Positions 16,765 through 24,580 of a stretch of 64,000 nt of DNA are shown here, piece by piece. The number at the start of each line of letters is the position of its first letter. Position 1 is the stretch's first letter. The DNA comes from Mycobacterium sp. Root135 (GTDB taxonomy: Bacteria > Actinomycetota > Actinomycetes > Mycobacteriales > Mycobacteriaceae), in NCBI RefSeq assembly GCF_001426545.1, contig NZ_LMEZ01000011.1, positions 38,395 to 102,394 on the forward strand. Reading direction: 5' to 3'. The notes beneath the pieces were generated by a model, which was not told the origin of the DNA, did not search any database, and was given only the letters and a program-made list of their open reading frames with translations. Position numbers and translations under genes: made by a program.

Positions 16765-17205
16765 CCGGCCTCAACGTCGAACGCGTCATCATCGGAGCGC
16801 TCTACCTGGGTGGGGCACAACGCGCCTTCGACGACGCCTTGGCCTACGTAGGCCAACGCCACCAGTTCGGGACTCTCATCGGTTCCTTTCAAGCGCTCTC
16901 GCACCGACTCGCCGATCTGGCCACCGAACTGGAGGCCACGCGACTACTGGCCTCCGACGTCGTCCAACGCGTCGAAAAGACCCCCGGCAGCTGCTGCTGC
17001 AAGCCGCGTCGATGGTCAAGCTCAAGGCAACCGAATTGGCCAAGCTGAGCACACTGGAATGCATGCAGATGCTCGGCGGGTACCTCTACGCCACCGAATA
17101 CGGCATGGAGGAACTCGTCCGATCCGCCCTGGCCTCCACCAACGTCGGCGGCACCAGCGAAGTCCAGCGCGACATCATCGCCAAGACCCTTGGCCTGGGA
17201 TCTCG
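16765..17205 (+). pseudogene. Acyl-CoA dehydrogenase remnant, frameshifted
   Basis: Translation gives the C-terminal domain of an acyl-CoA dehydrogenase. The first part (RHQFGTLIGSFQALSHRLAD, preceded by a typical ALYLGGAQRAFDDALAYVGQ) is in one frame. After about 16980 it continues in another frame as QLLLQAASMVKLKATE and TNVGGTSEVQRDIIAKTLGL. The N-terminal two thirds are missing and one frameshift is present, so this is a dead fragment. It points to a degraded acyl-CoA pathway and an old junction just upstream of the TetR gene. Confidence 0.85.
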
Positions 17206-17221
17206 GCGACCCTCCCTCAGC

Positions 17222-17242
17222 AAATGGACGCCTAGCAATATA
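17222..17242 (+). promoter_or_regulatory. Conserved element before TetR gene, copy 1
   Basis: AAATGGACGC-CT-AGCAATATA matches the element upstream of the paralogous TetR gene (32292-32312 on the other strand) at 19 of 21 bases. The two genes share only this block of upstream DNA, so it is a likely operator or promoter. Confidence 0.6.
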
Positions 17243-17245
17243 TTA

Positions 17246-17962
17246 ATGGTCGATCTCATGCATACTAGGGCGATGGCTGTGGTGAGCGGAGAGACCCAGG
17301 AGCGGCGGCGCGGCCGACCCAAGGCCTCCGACGGCGTGCCGCTGGACACGATCCTAGCCGTGGCACTAAGGCAATTCGCCCTGCTCGGCTACGACGGTGC
17401 CTCACTGCGGACCATCAACCGTGAGCTCGGTGTCAGTCACAACGTTCTACATCAGCGCTTCGGCACCAAGGAGGGGCTCTGGCGCGCGGCGGTCGACCAC
17501 GGGTTCGGCGGCCTGGTCGGCTACATGCAAAGCGTCTTCGACCCCACCATCACCGAACCGCTGGAACAGCTGCGCTTGGCGTTGCGACAGTTCCTCGTCT
17601 ACTCACACGCCCATCCGGAACTGCTGGCCCTGATGAATTACGAAGGGCGACAATCCACCGAGCGCCTCGACTACATCTTCAGGCGCTACATCACACCCTC
17701 GCAGACCCAGATCGTCCGCCTGCTCGCCCACCTCGCCGACGACGGCACCATCCGGCGGATTCCGCACAGCACCTTCTTCTTCCTCGCTACCCACGGTGGG
17801 GCGGCACCCTTCACCCTTGCACCCCTCGCCGCGGCACTGGGCTCGCCCTCGCCCACCGCAGCCAACGGCGCCGACGTCGAGAAGCACGCCGACCTGGTCT
17901 CCACCGTTCTCATCGAGGGTCTGCGTCTGCGACCGGTCAAGGCGCGGCGCAAGCGCCCCTAA
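17246..17962 (+). CDS. TetR-family regulator (paralogue of 31587-32279)
   Basis: A TetR protein of about 238 residues. A basic RRRGRPKAS lead precedes the HTH (FALLGYDGASLRTINREL and VSHNVLHQRFGTKEGLW). The C-terminal ligand domain is close to that of the regulator at 31587-32279 (roughly three quarters identical by eye). ATG 17246 is chosen by analogy with the paralogue (MV... then RRRGRPKAS); ATG 17258 and 17273 are alternatives. It follows a broken acyl-CoA dehydrogenase and is divergent from the P450, which it may control. It shares a conserved upstream element with its paralogue, so the two may cross-regulate. Confidence 0.88.
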   Translation: MVDLMHTRAMAVVSGETQERRRGRPKASDGVPLDTILAVALRQFALLGYDGASLRTINRELGVSHNVLHQRFGTKEGLWRAAVDHGFGGLVGYMQSVFDPTITEPLEQLRLALRQFLVYSHAHPELLALMNYEGRQSTERLDYIFRRYITPSQTQIVRLLAHLADDGTIRRIPHSTFFFLATHGGAAPFTLAPLAAALGSPSPTAANGADVEKHADLVSTVLIEGLRLRPVKARRKRP

Positions 17963-18157
17963 ATCCCGCATCCGCAGAGTTGCGCGTGCGCGACACCCGC
18001 AGTACCGCGGGTCCTCACCGCACTCACCCGAGAACTGGCCGTCGTCACGTCGCCCACCGGGATGGGTGCGCCACGGCGCGCCCGGCACCTGGCGGCACCC
18101 CACGGTCGCGCGCTCACCAGAAGCCTTGACGCCTCGGCGGTCTGGGGTGGCAACCCG

Positions 18158-18400
18158 TCACCATCCGACCTCCGGGCAGTGGAAGAAAACGACCGATCCG
18201 GCGGGCATCACCACACTGACGTGCTCATCGGTGTGGGCGGGTTTGCGGGTGTCATCCCAGTTGTGTCTGCCGGGGATGACCACCGTTGCACCATTGTCGG
18301 CGGTGAAGTTGGTGATCGCCCAGATGGTAGCTGCGCTCAGCGCAGCTCTCGGGCGGGAGGCGGGATACATGCAGACGTGACGAAAGTCGTTGTGCGGCAT
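18158..18400 (-). pseudogene. Phytanoyl-CoA dioxygenase family remnant
   Basis: The reading TIWAITNFTADNGATVVIPG followed by RHNW and MPAGSVVFFH is typical of the core of PhyH-type Fe(II)/2-oxoglutarate dioxygenases. Only about 80 residues survive; the N-terminal part and the C-terminal iron His are absent. It is flanked by unrecognisable DNA and the CTGAC repeat. This is a decayed gene. Confidence 0.7.
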
Positions 18401-19152
18401 TGGTTTGTTTAGGCAGATCGCGGCCCTGCGTCAATTCGCGTCTCCGAGCGGGTGGACATGAAAGTGAGAATTCTTGGTGTGGACATTGCGTGAGCACGGT
18501 TGCTTCGTCGCAGATAAGAGGATCTCAAGTGGACACCAAACTTGAGAAGCCACAGGTGATGATGAGTCGGACGGACGGTGAGGTGAGCTGACCTGACCTG
18601 ACCTGACCTGACCTGACCTGACAAGTGGTGAGGAGTGTGACCGGCCATTGGACATCAGGTATGAGACGCGGGTACTGCAGGGGCGGCAGTTCGGTTGCGG
18701 GCCATGCCGAGGCCCGGCGCTTGAACCCTCTAAAGAGGGTGTCGCAGTGGATCGCCCTTGTGCTTCTGCGCCTATGCGGTACAGCCCATCCAGGCGCCGT
18801 TCGGCCGACGCTGTCGGACCTCATCGGCGAGATCCTTACGCCCAGTGAGATATTCCGAATCCGGTGTGCAGCGGGCAACGTGCGCTTGCACCGGTCCAGA
18901 CGCAAGCACTTCCATGATCCCGTCGTAGGCGCCCTCGACCTGGCCTTCGACACCATGACGTTGTCGGCCGATGCCGGGCTCGCCTTGACCGCGTACACCG
19001 CCGAGCCCGCAGCGCCTCTGCCGACGGTCTGGTGTTGTTGGCGAGTTGGTCGGCCAACCATTCCGCGGGGAACTCCGCGGAAGCGGCGCCGGCCACCGGC
19101 GCGGAGCATTGGTGACCGACGCACGCATCGCAAACTGTTCTAGGCTGGGCGC
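18401..19152. other. Gene-poor region with a pentanucleotide repeat
   Basis: Apart from the CTGAC tract no reliable gene is seen. Short minus-strand stretches near 18780-18930 look faintly protein-like (for example GPVQAHVARCTPDSEYL), but they are isolated and I could not assign a family. The region probably consists of old gene debris. Confidence 0.5.
18588..18622. repeat. Seven tandem CTGAC copies
   Basis: Thirty-five bases consist of seven perfect CTGAC units. Such a short repeat can vary in number by slippage. It lies in gene debris, not in an obvious gene. Confidence 0.95.
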
Positions 19153-20082
19153 GTGACAAACATGTCAACGATCGAGGACATTCAGTACAGCGGGTCCGAC
19201 GGCGACGCAGACAAGTCCGGCCATCTGCTTGACCTCTACCTCCCTGAGGCGACTGAGCCAGTGCCCGTAGTTATTTGGACGATGGGCAGCGGATTCACCG
19301 CCCCGGCGGGCAGAATCGCAGGCGACATTTTCGCCCGGCAGTTCGGACCGCACGGCTACGCGGTGGCGGCGGTGGCGGTGCGTGGAAGCGGTCAGGCGCA
19401 GTTTCCGGCCCAGCAGGACGACACCCTCGACGCGGTGTCCTTCCTACGGCGCAACGCCGCAACCTATGGGCTCGACGCCGGACGCTTCGCCTACGTCGGC
19501 CATTCCTCGGGCGGCTGGAGTGCGGCGGTTGCCGGCACCCAGGGTTCCGGCGACAGTGCCGTCCAGGCAGCCATTGCGCTGTCGTCACCCACCGACATCG
19601 GGAACATGGACCGGCAGGCGCTGCCGGACGCCGCGCACCGGTTGGCGGTGCGCGGTCCCGACGGTGGGGCGGGCCTGAACTCGTTCGACGGGCGCCACGA
19701 GGCTGCAGAGTCCCCCGAAGGGCGGCTAATCGGCGGGCGGGTCAGTGCCCACCCCGGCAGGGCGGCGGCGGCAAGCCCGGCTCTGCACGTCACCCCTGAC
19801 GGGCCGCCGTTTCTCATCGTCCACGGCACCGAGGACGAATACGTTCCGTTCGCGCAGGGCACTACGCTGTACACCGCGCTTCAGGCAGCAGGCCGAGACG
19901 TCACCTTCGTGACGTTGTCCGGCGGGAACCATCTGGACGCCATTCCACCGTGGAATCTCGGCGCCGCCCAAAGCGCCACGCGAGCGCACTCCCGCAACGG
20001 CGAACCGCCGGTGATCACCCCGGTGATCGGAGACGGGTGGTCGGTGCTCGTCGACTTCGTGAACGCCCACCTGCGTGCTTGA
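19153..20082 (+). CDS. Alpha/beta hydrolase (esterase/peptidase-like)
   Basis: A 309-residue alpha/beta hydrolase. The nucleophile elbow is GHSSGGW (Ser about 117), the acid loop FLIVHGTEDEYVPF and the catalytic His GGNHLD. It resembles dienelactone-hydrolase/carboxylesterase proteins and has no signal peptide. GTG 19153 or ATG 19162 can serve as start; neither has a strong ribosome site. It stands alone between remnants, and its substrate is not indicated by the context. Confidence 0.82.
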   Translation: MTNMSTIEDIQYSGSDGDADKSGHLLDLYLPEATEPVPVVIWTMGSGFTAPAGRIAGDIFARQFGPHGYAVAAVAVRGSGQAQFPAQQDDTLDAVSFLRRNAATYGLDAGRFAYVGHSSGGWSAAVAGTQGSGDSAVQAAIALSSPTDIGNMDRQALPDAAHRLAVRGPDGGAGLNSFDGRHEAAESPEGRLIGGRVSAHPGRAAAASPALHVTPDGPPFLIVHGTEDEYVPFAQGTTLYTALQAAGRDVTFVTLSGGNHLDAIPPWNLGAAQSATRAHSRNGEPPVITPVIGDGWSVLVDFVNAHLRA

Positions 20083-20675
20083 TCAGTTGCCCAGGTGTAC
20101 TCCAGGGTTTCAGCGGTGATGGGAAGTCCCAGACCCTCCGCCCAGCGAAATGCCCTGTGGGACAACCGGTCGCCACGATTCGATCAGACTCCCACGGAAA
20201 GAACGGGGTAGGCGTCTTCGCTGAACTCGCGGGAATGTGCCTGTTCGCCGGTGACGAACAGTATCGGGCGGGGCGAGATCGTCTCGATGTCGTTGGACGG
20301 GTAAAGGTTCACGAACTTGACGTTGCTGGCGGGGGTGGATTGCTCGCTCGAGTACTACGGGCCGGTTCATCATGGGAGAGCATCGGGTTGGGCACCCGCC
20401 ACGCCCCGACGGCGCCATCGAAGCGGACACTTGGCCCAGGTGATCACGGCGGTGCTCGTCGACGGACTGCGCCCCTTTGACCCTCGCCAAATGTTCAGCA
20501 CGCCCGTCGGCCCAATACGACGATTCGCACATGCAGTTTCGCGCATCGTCGATCTGGACGGTTTCATCCTTCTGTAGGACCGGCATGGGTTCTCTTGTAT
20601 GAAGAATGCGCGAGTGGTGCCTGCCCAACTCGTGGATTCGACCGGCATGGCACCGGAGCTCATGCTGTGCGGTTT
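20083..20675. other. Degraded region between hydrolase and nitronate monooxygenase
   Basis: It contains the alpha/beta-hydrolase fragment listed separately (20188-20345) and otherwise no intact gene. Frames on both strands are short or lack recognisable motifs. Confidence 0.5.
20188..20345 (-). pseudogene. Alpha/beta hydrolase C-terminal fragment
   Basis: One minus-strand frame reads NLYPSNDIETISPRPILFVT followed by GEQAHSREFSEDAY. This is characteristic of the acid-residue region of YcjY/DUF1100-like alpha/beta hydrolases. The nucleophile and histidine regions are absent and the frame runs into stops, so it is a remnant. Confidence 0.65.
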
Positions 20676-21653
20676 TCACCGGGTGATCGACCGTGCGGCG
20701 CCGAGTGCTTTTCGGGTGGTGGCTATGGCTTCGGCGTATTCGTGACGGATCTGCTCCACGAGTTCCGGGGTCGAACTGGTCGCGGTGGTCGCCGAAACGC
20801 TGTGTCCGGCACTAAAGAAGCCAGTGTTGTCCGAGGTGCCATCGAGGTCGGGTAACACAGTGGCACCGAATGCGTCGACGACGTCGTGGGCGGGTGTTCT
20901 CTTGGGTGCCTTGATCATGTTGGTCCACAGGCCGGTGTGCGCGGTGGTCAGTTCGATGTCGTCGAGGGTTGCCTCGACGACGGCGCGACGGTATTGCGGC
21001 GATGCCGCGCTCTCGTGCGTCGCGATGAACCTGGTGCCCATGTATCCGAGGTCGCAGCCGGCGGTTCTGGCCGCCAGTAGCGATGCGCCGTCGACGACGC
21101 CGCCGGCCAGGATCAGGGGGCCGTCCCAGACTGCGCGCGTTGCCCGGATGAACGCCAGTGGATTGGCCCAGCCAGTCTGGCCTCCTGCGCCGGCGGCTAG
21201 CAGGATTAGGCCGTCGACACCCGCGTCGATGGCACGTTGGACATGGCGCAGCGAGGACACGTCGGAAAGCACCAGGATGCCCGCATCGTGCAGCGGTGTC
21301 ACGACTGCGGCCGGTGAGCCGACACTGGTAATCACCGCCGGAACACGATGGCGAATAAGCACATTCAGATCCTCGGTGCGGCGGGCGTTGGTCGTGTGCA
21401 CGATGAGATTCGGCATCACCGGGCCGGCGGGCATGCTCGCCCGCGCGGCGGCATCGCCGCATTCGGTTAGCCAACGATCCAGCTCGTTGGTCGACCCGCA
21501 GTTGTGGGTCGGGAACGACACCGCCACTCCTGAGGCCGATGCGGCCAAGACCAGATCGAGGCTGGACACCCCGGTCATCGGCGCGACGATCAAGGGAAGG
21601 ACCAGGGCATCGGCCATCGCTGAGAACCGTTCGCGGCGGTCGGGTTCACTCAC
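20676..21653 (-). CDS. Nitronate monooxygenase (2-nitropropane dioxygenase family)
   Basis: A TIM-barrel FMN enzyme of about 325 residues. It opens with PLIVAPMTGVSS and has the FMN-binding GAGGQTG loop and the GTRFIATHES segment of nitronate monooxygenases. These oxidise alkyl nitronates such as propionate-3-nitronate; related proteins are annotated as enoyl-ACP reductase II. The start is GTG 21653; an internal ATG at 21617 is possible. It is the last gene of a minus-strand group with a TetR, an NTF2-like protein and an alpha/beta hydrolase. Confidence 0.88.
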   Translation of the reverse strand: MSEPDRRERFSAMADALVLPLIVAPMTGVSSLDLVLAASASGVAVSFPTHNCGSTNELDRWLTECGDAAARASMPAGPVMPNLIVHTTNARRTEDLNVLIRHRVPAVITSVGSPAAVVTPLHDAGILVLSDVSSLRHVQRAIDAGVDGLILLAAGAGGQTGWANPLAFIRATRAVWDGPLILAGGVVDGASLLAARTAGCDLGYMGTRFIATHESAASPQYRRAVVEATLDDIELTTAHTGLWTNMIKAPKRTPAHDVVDAFGATVLPDLDGTSDNTGFFSAGHSVSATTATSSTPELVEQIRHEYAEAIATTRKALGAARSITR

Positions 21654-21751
21654 CGATCAACACCGACTGCATCGCGGGGCCGTAGGTACGACGTCATGGC
21701 AGCCAGGGCCCCGCGACAGCCTGCGGGCTGCCCGGAAATGGTCGATGCCGG

Positions 21752-22675
21752 TCATCGGAGGAGGCGCAGGATCTCGGCGGCTAGGCCCGCGGGGTTACTG
21801 GACTGAATCGTGTGCCCGGCGTCGGGAACTTGCGCCCAGGTGGCACCGGGGATGAGGCTGGCCAGCTCGATCGCACCGTCGATCCCCAGGATTGGGCTGC
21901 GCTCACCGCGCAGCACGGTGGTGGGGCACCGAATCCGGCTGGCGAGGGCGCGTAGGTCGTCACCCAGCGGGACCTCGATCTCCGTGAACTGCGCGGTGTC
22001 GTATTTGAAGGTCAAGCGCCCGTGGTCATTCCAGCGCAGGTTGGCTGCGGTGGTGTCGCCACCGGCGACCCTCGACGGTGAGCGCTGAGCGAGGAAATCG
22101 TCGACCTCGTCCATATCGGCGAACGTCGGGTTGGCCGTGATCAAGGCGTGTACCGAGCCCGTACCCGTCCGGTTGACCGCGGGCGCGACGTCCAGCACGG
22201 CCAGACCGGCCGCTGCGGGCCGGTTTCTCGCCGCCCACGCCATCGCGCCGATTCCGCCCAAGGAGTGACCGACGACCACGACGCGTTCCAAGTTGAGCGC
22301 GTCGACGACAGCGTCGACGTCATCGGCGATGGCCTGGGCACTGTATTGGCCGCGCTCGGCCCATTCGCTGTCGCCGTGGCCTCGAAGATCCATCGCGATG
22401 CATCGCGCGTATGGGCGAAGCAGGTTGCCCACCAGGTCGAAGGTGTGAGCATGTAGCCCTCCGCCGTGCAACATCAGTATCTCGGGGGTGTGCACCGGGC
22501 CCGGCCACTCCAAGTAGTGAATCGCGGGTGCGTCGCCGTTGGGCACCATGCCGTCGGCGGGCAACACCAGGCCTTCCGCGGCAATGTCGTGGCGAGTCGC
22601 GGCTACAAGCAGGCGCTGCTTGCGGGTCTGAACGGCATCCAGGCGCAGCGCGCGCAGCGACAGACGTCGGCTCAT
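21752..22675 (-). CDS. Alpha/beta hydrolase
   Basis: A 307-residue alpha/beta hydrolase. The oxyanion-hole motif is LHGGGLHAHTF, then DLRGHGDSEW, the nucleophile elbow VVGHSLGG and the catalytic His in DAGHTIQSSNP. The family includes C-C hydrolases of meta-cleavage pathways, epoxide hydrolases and lactonases. The start ATG overlaps the stop of the preceding frame by four bases (ATGA), so they are co-translated. A role in degradation of an aromatic or cyclic compound together with the NTF2-like protein upstream is a guess. Confidence 0.85.
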   Translation of the reverse strand: MSRRLSLRALRLDAVQTRKQRLLVAATRHDIAAEGLVLPADGMVPNGDAPAIHYLEWPGPVHTPEILMLHGGGLHAHTFDLVGNLLRPYARCIAMDLRGHGDSEWAERGQYSAQAIADDVDAVVDALNLERVVVVGHSLGGIGAMAWAARNRPAAAGLAVLDVAPAVNRTGTGSVHALITANPTFADMDEVDDFLAQRSPSRVAGGDTTAANLRWNDHGRLTFKYDTAQFTEIEVPLGDDLRALASRIRCPTTVLRGERSPILGIDGAIELASLIPGATWAQVPDAGHTIQSSNPAGLAAEILRLLR

Positions 22676-23010
22676 CTACGACCTCCCCATCCGTGGCCGC
22701 TCCCGGTAGAAGTTGACGTGGCGCGGCGAAGGGACACGACATCGCAGCGGGCCGGGTCACACAGGCGCAGGTCGCGGGCCATCATCAGCGAGGCCGTCAC
22801 CGCACCGTAGGCATCGAAGACTGGTGCGGAGACCTGCATGACCTGCACCTCGGTTTCATGGTCCAACTCGGTTGTCAGATAGTCGCTGTGGCGCAATCGC
22901 TCGATCGATCCGTCGCGTGCTTGCCGATCGGGATCTGAGTCCGGGCCCCCGCGCACGGCGGCGAAACGACGTCTCCCGCCTGTGCCGGTCACCAGTGGCC
23001 TGTGACGCAT
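22672..23010 (-). pseudogene. Fragment resembling an IclR-type effector domain
   Basis: A 112-residue frame whose middle part (RHSDYLTTELDHETEVQVMQ then VSAPVFDAYGAVTASLMM) resembles the effector-binding domain of IclR-like regulators. No DNA-binding half is present and both ends look random. The frame is coupled by ATGA overlap to the hydrolase. It is most likely a truncated regulator gene, but it may be a small functional protein. Confidence 0.5.
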
Positions 23011-23014
23011 ACGT

Positions 23015-23515
23015 CTAGACCGGCGTCTTGAGATCGCCTACGCCACTTGCCTTGATCTCGTCGCGGTAGGCCTGTTCGAATCCGTTGTCGGTGTAGTAGC
23101 GGTAGGTGTTGATGAGCCCGGCGTGGTTGACGGTGAACCACACGGTGGCTCGCGCGCGGTAGGTCTTGCCGTTGGGTTGGACGACGCGGTCATCGGTGAT
23201 GGGCCAGGGCCGATTGAGGGTTCCGGTCTCGTAGAACTCGCATACGACGGTCGCCCCGTCGACGGCGATGTCGATGAGCTCCCAGTTGGTGTCGTCGAAT
23301 CCCTTGTTCCAGCGTTGGACCATGTCCTGGTACATGTCGCGACCCATCCGTTGCCAGTTCGACGATGCGCCGGCGCGGGTGAAGTCCGGTGCCATCAATT
23401 CCCACATGCCTTGGTCGTCGGCCTCGTTGTAGGCAGCGATGTATGCCATCACCGTGTCGAGCGGGGTTCGGGTGACCGAGGCTGCGGTCAGTTTCTTGGG
23501 GTCGAGGATGGTCAC
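23015..23515 (-). CDS. SnoaL/NTF2-like protein
   Basis: A 166-residue protein with the cone-shaped NTF2/SnoaL pattern: an N-terminal helix VMAYIAAYNEADDQGMWELM, then strands ending in ARATVWFTVNHAGLINTYRY. Members are small isomerases, hydratases, dehydratases or cyclases, and also binding proteins. AAGGACG precedes GTG 23515. It is transcribed with the hydrolase and nitronate monooxygenase downstream; the TetR gene is just upstream in the same direction. The substrate is unknown. Confidence 0.78.
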   Translation of the reverse strand: MTILDPKKLTAASVTRTPLDTVMAYIAAYNEADDQGMWELMAPDFTRAGASSNWQRMGRDMYQDMVQRWNKGFDDTNWELIDIAVDGATVVCEFYETGTLNRPWPITDDRVVQPNGKTYRARATVWFTVNHAGLINTYRYYTDNGFEQAYRDEIKASGVGDLKTPV

Positions 23516-23607
23516 GAGGTCGTCCTTTCGATTCGATCAGTGGTCTCACCTTGCCGGCGGGACCACGCGTGAACTCTTTCTGGGCGCGGTGGCGCCCAAA
23601 GCTGTTG

Positions 23608-24249
23608 TCAAGCTGGCCGATGTCGGCCACCGGCGTTAGCACCCGTGGCGAAGGACGACGCCGCGAAACCGGTCCGGAGGACCTCCAGATGGTCGTGCAG
23701 GAGTTCGCGGACGTCCGCTGTTGGGTTGCTGAACCACAGTGTCAAGGTGGTGCGCACCGCTGCCAACGCGGCGGCCGCGAGCATCGTCACGACGACATCG
23801 CTCTGACTATGGCCGGTCCGCTGTGCGACGGCGTCGGCCACGGAGGTTTCCATTCGCCGTGACATGGAGGAGAAGCGTTCTCGTAGCCGCGGGTGGCGCC
23901 TCAGCAATTCGATCCGTGCGCGCCACAGCGGTGTGGTCGTGGCGGTGTCCACGAAGTCCACGAGGGCTGCCTCTACGGCGGTCAAGGGGTCTTCCGTCCG
24001 TGGTCGACCCAGGATCATCTCGACGAGCTCTGTGTGATCCTGCGGGCTCCAGCTGATGATCGCATCATCGCGTTCGGGGAAGTAGTTGAAGAACGTGCGA
24101 CGAGAGACGTTGGCTCGCAGGCAGATTGCGTCGATGGTGAGCGCATCGAGGCCGTCGTCGGCGCACAGCGTCACGGCGGCTTCTCTTAGCGTCGCGTAGG
24201 TGGCTGCCTTCTTGCGTTCACGCAAGGCCGGCGTGGCGACGGCGTCCAA
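23608..24249 (-). CDS. TetR-family regulator
   Basis: A 213-residue TetR regulator with a clear HTH (LTIDAICLRANVSRRTFFNY then FPERDDAI). The apparent start is TTG 24249, preceded by GGGAAAG. Two inverted-repeat sites lie 50-80 bases upstream (24299-24331) and are probably its own operators. The four genes that follow in the same direction are likely its regulon. Confidence 0.88.
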   Translation of the reverse strand: MDAVATPALRERKKAATYATLREAAVTLCADDGLDALTIDAICLRANVSRRTFFNYFPERDDAIISWSPQDHTELVEMILGRPRTEDPLTAVEAALVDFVDTATTTPLWRARIELLRRHPRLRERFSSMSRRMETSVADAVAQRTGHSQSDVVVTMLAAAALAAVRTTLTLWFSNPTADVRELLHDHLEVLRTGFAASSFATGANAGGRHRPA

Positions 24250-24298
24250 TGAGCTTTCCCTTCGGTGCGCTGGGGCGTGAGCCCCACACTAGCCGCAA

Positions 24299-24331
24299 TT
24301 TGCACTTAGTGCAAAATTGCACTGGGTGCAT
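24299..24331. promoter_or_regulatory. Tandem TetR-type operators
   Basis: TTTGCACTTAGTGCAAA (24299-24315) is a perfect 7-bp inverted repeat with a 3-base centre. TTGCACTGGGTGCAT (24317-24331) is a near copy immediately adjacent. Their position upstream of the TetR gene suggests autoregulation. Confidence 0.75.
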
Positions 24332-24369
24332 GTACGTTCTGGCGCGCGGAGGTCGCCGGAGGTGACGAA

Positions 24370-24510
24370 CGGGCGATCCTCCTTGAGCGCGACTTTCTCC
24401 AAACCGGCATCGGCCAGAAGGCGCCTGGGGGTGGCGTTTTCACGTTCGAGGTCCTTGAGACGTTCGGCGTCCTTGGCCTACACCGCCGCGGTGTCCTTGC
24501 CCTAGACCAA
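24370..24510 (-). pseudogene. IS3-family transposase OrfA remnant
   Basis: One minus-strand frame reads AKDAERLKDLERENATPRRL then LADAGLEKVALKED. This is the leucine-zipper region of IS3-group OrfA proteins. Two in-frame TAG codons (complement of 24478-24480 and 24502-24504) interrupt it and no OrfB is present. It is a dead insertion-sequence fragment marking past rearrangement. Confidence 0.8.
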
Positions 24511-24580
24511 CAGCTGAACGGCCGCCATCAGCTTGCCGCCGTGTCGCCTGCGTGGTGGTTCTGAGTCGAGGCGATGGTGT

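Noticed and set aside
18588..18622. CRISPR or other spacer array
   Set aside because: The units are contiguous 5-mers without spacers.
18525..19133. Minus-strand frame of 202 codons with an RSGQV repeat
   Set aside because: The repeat is only the translated CTGAC tract; the remainder is Arg-rich without motifs.
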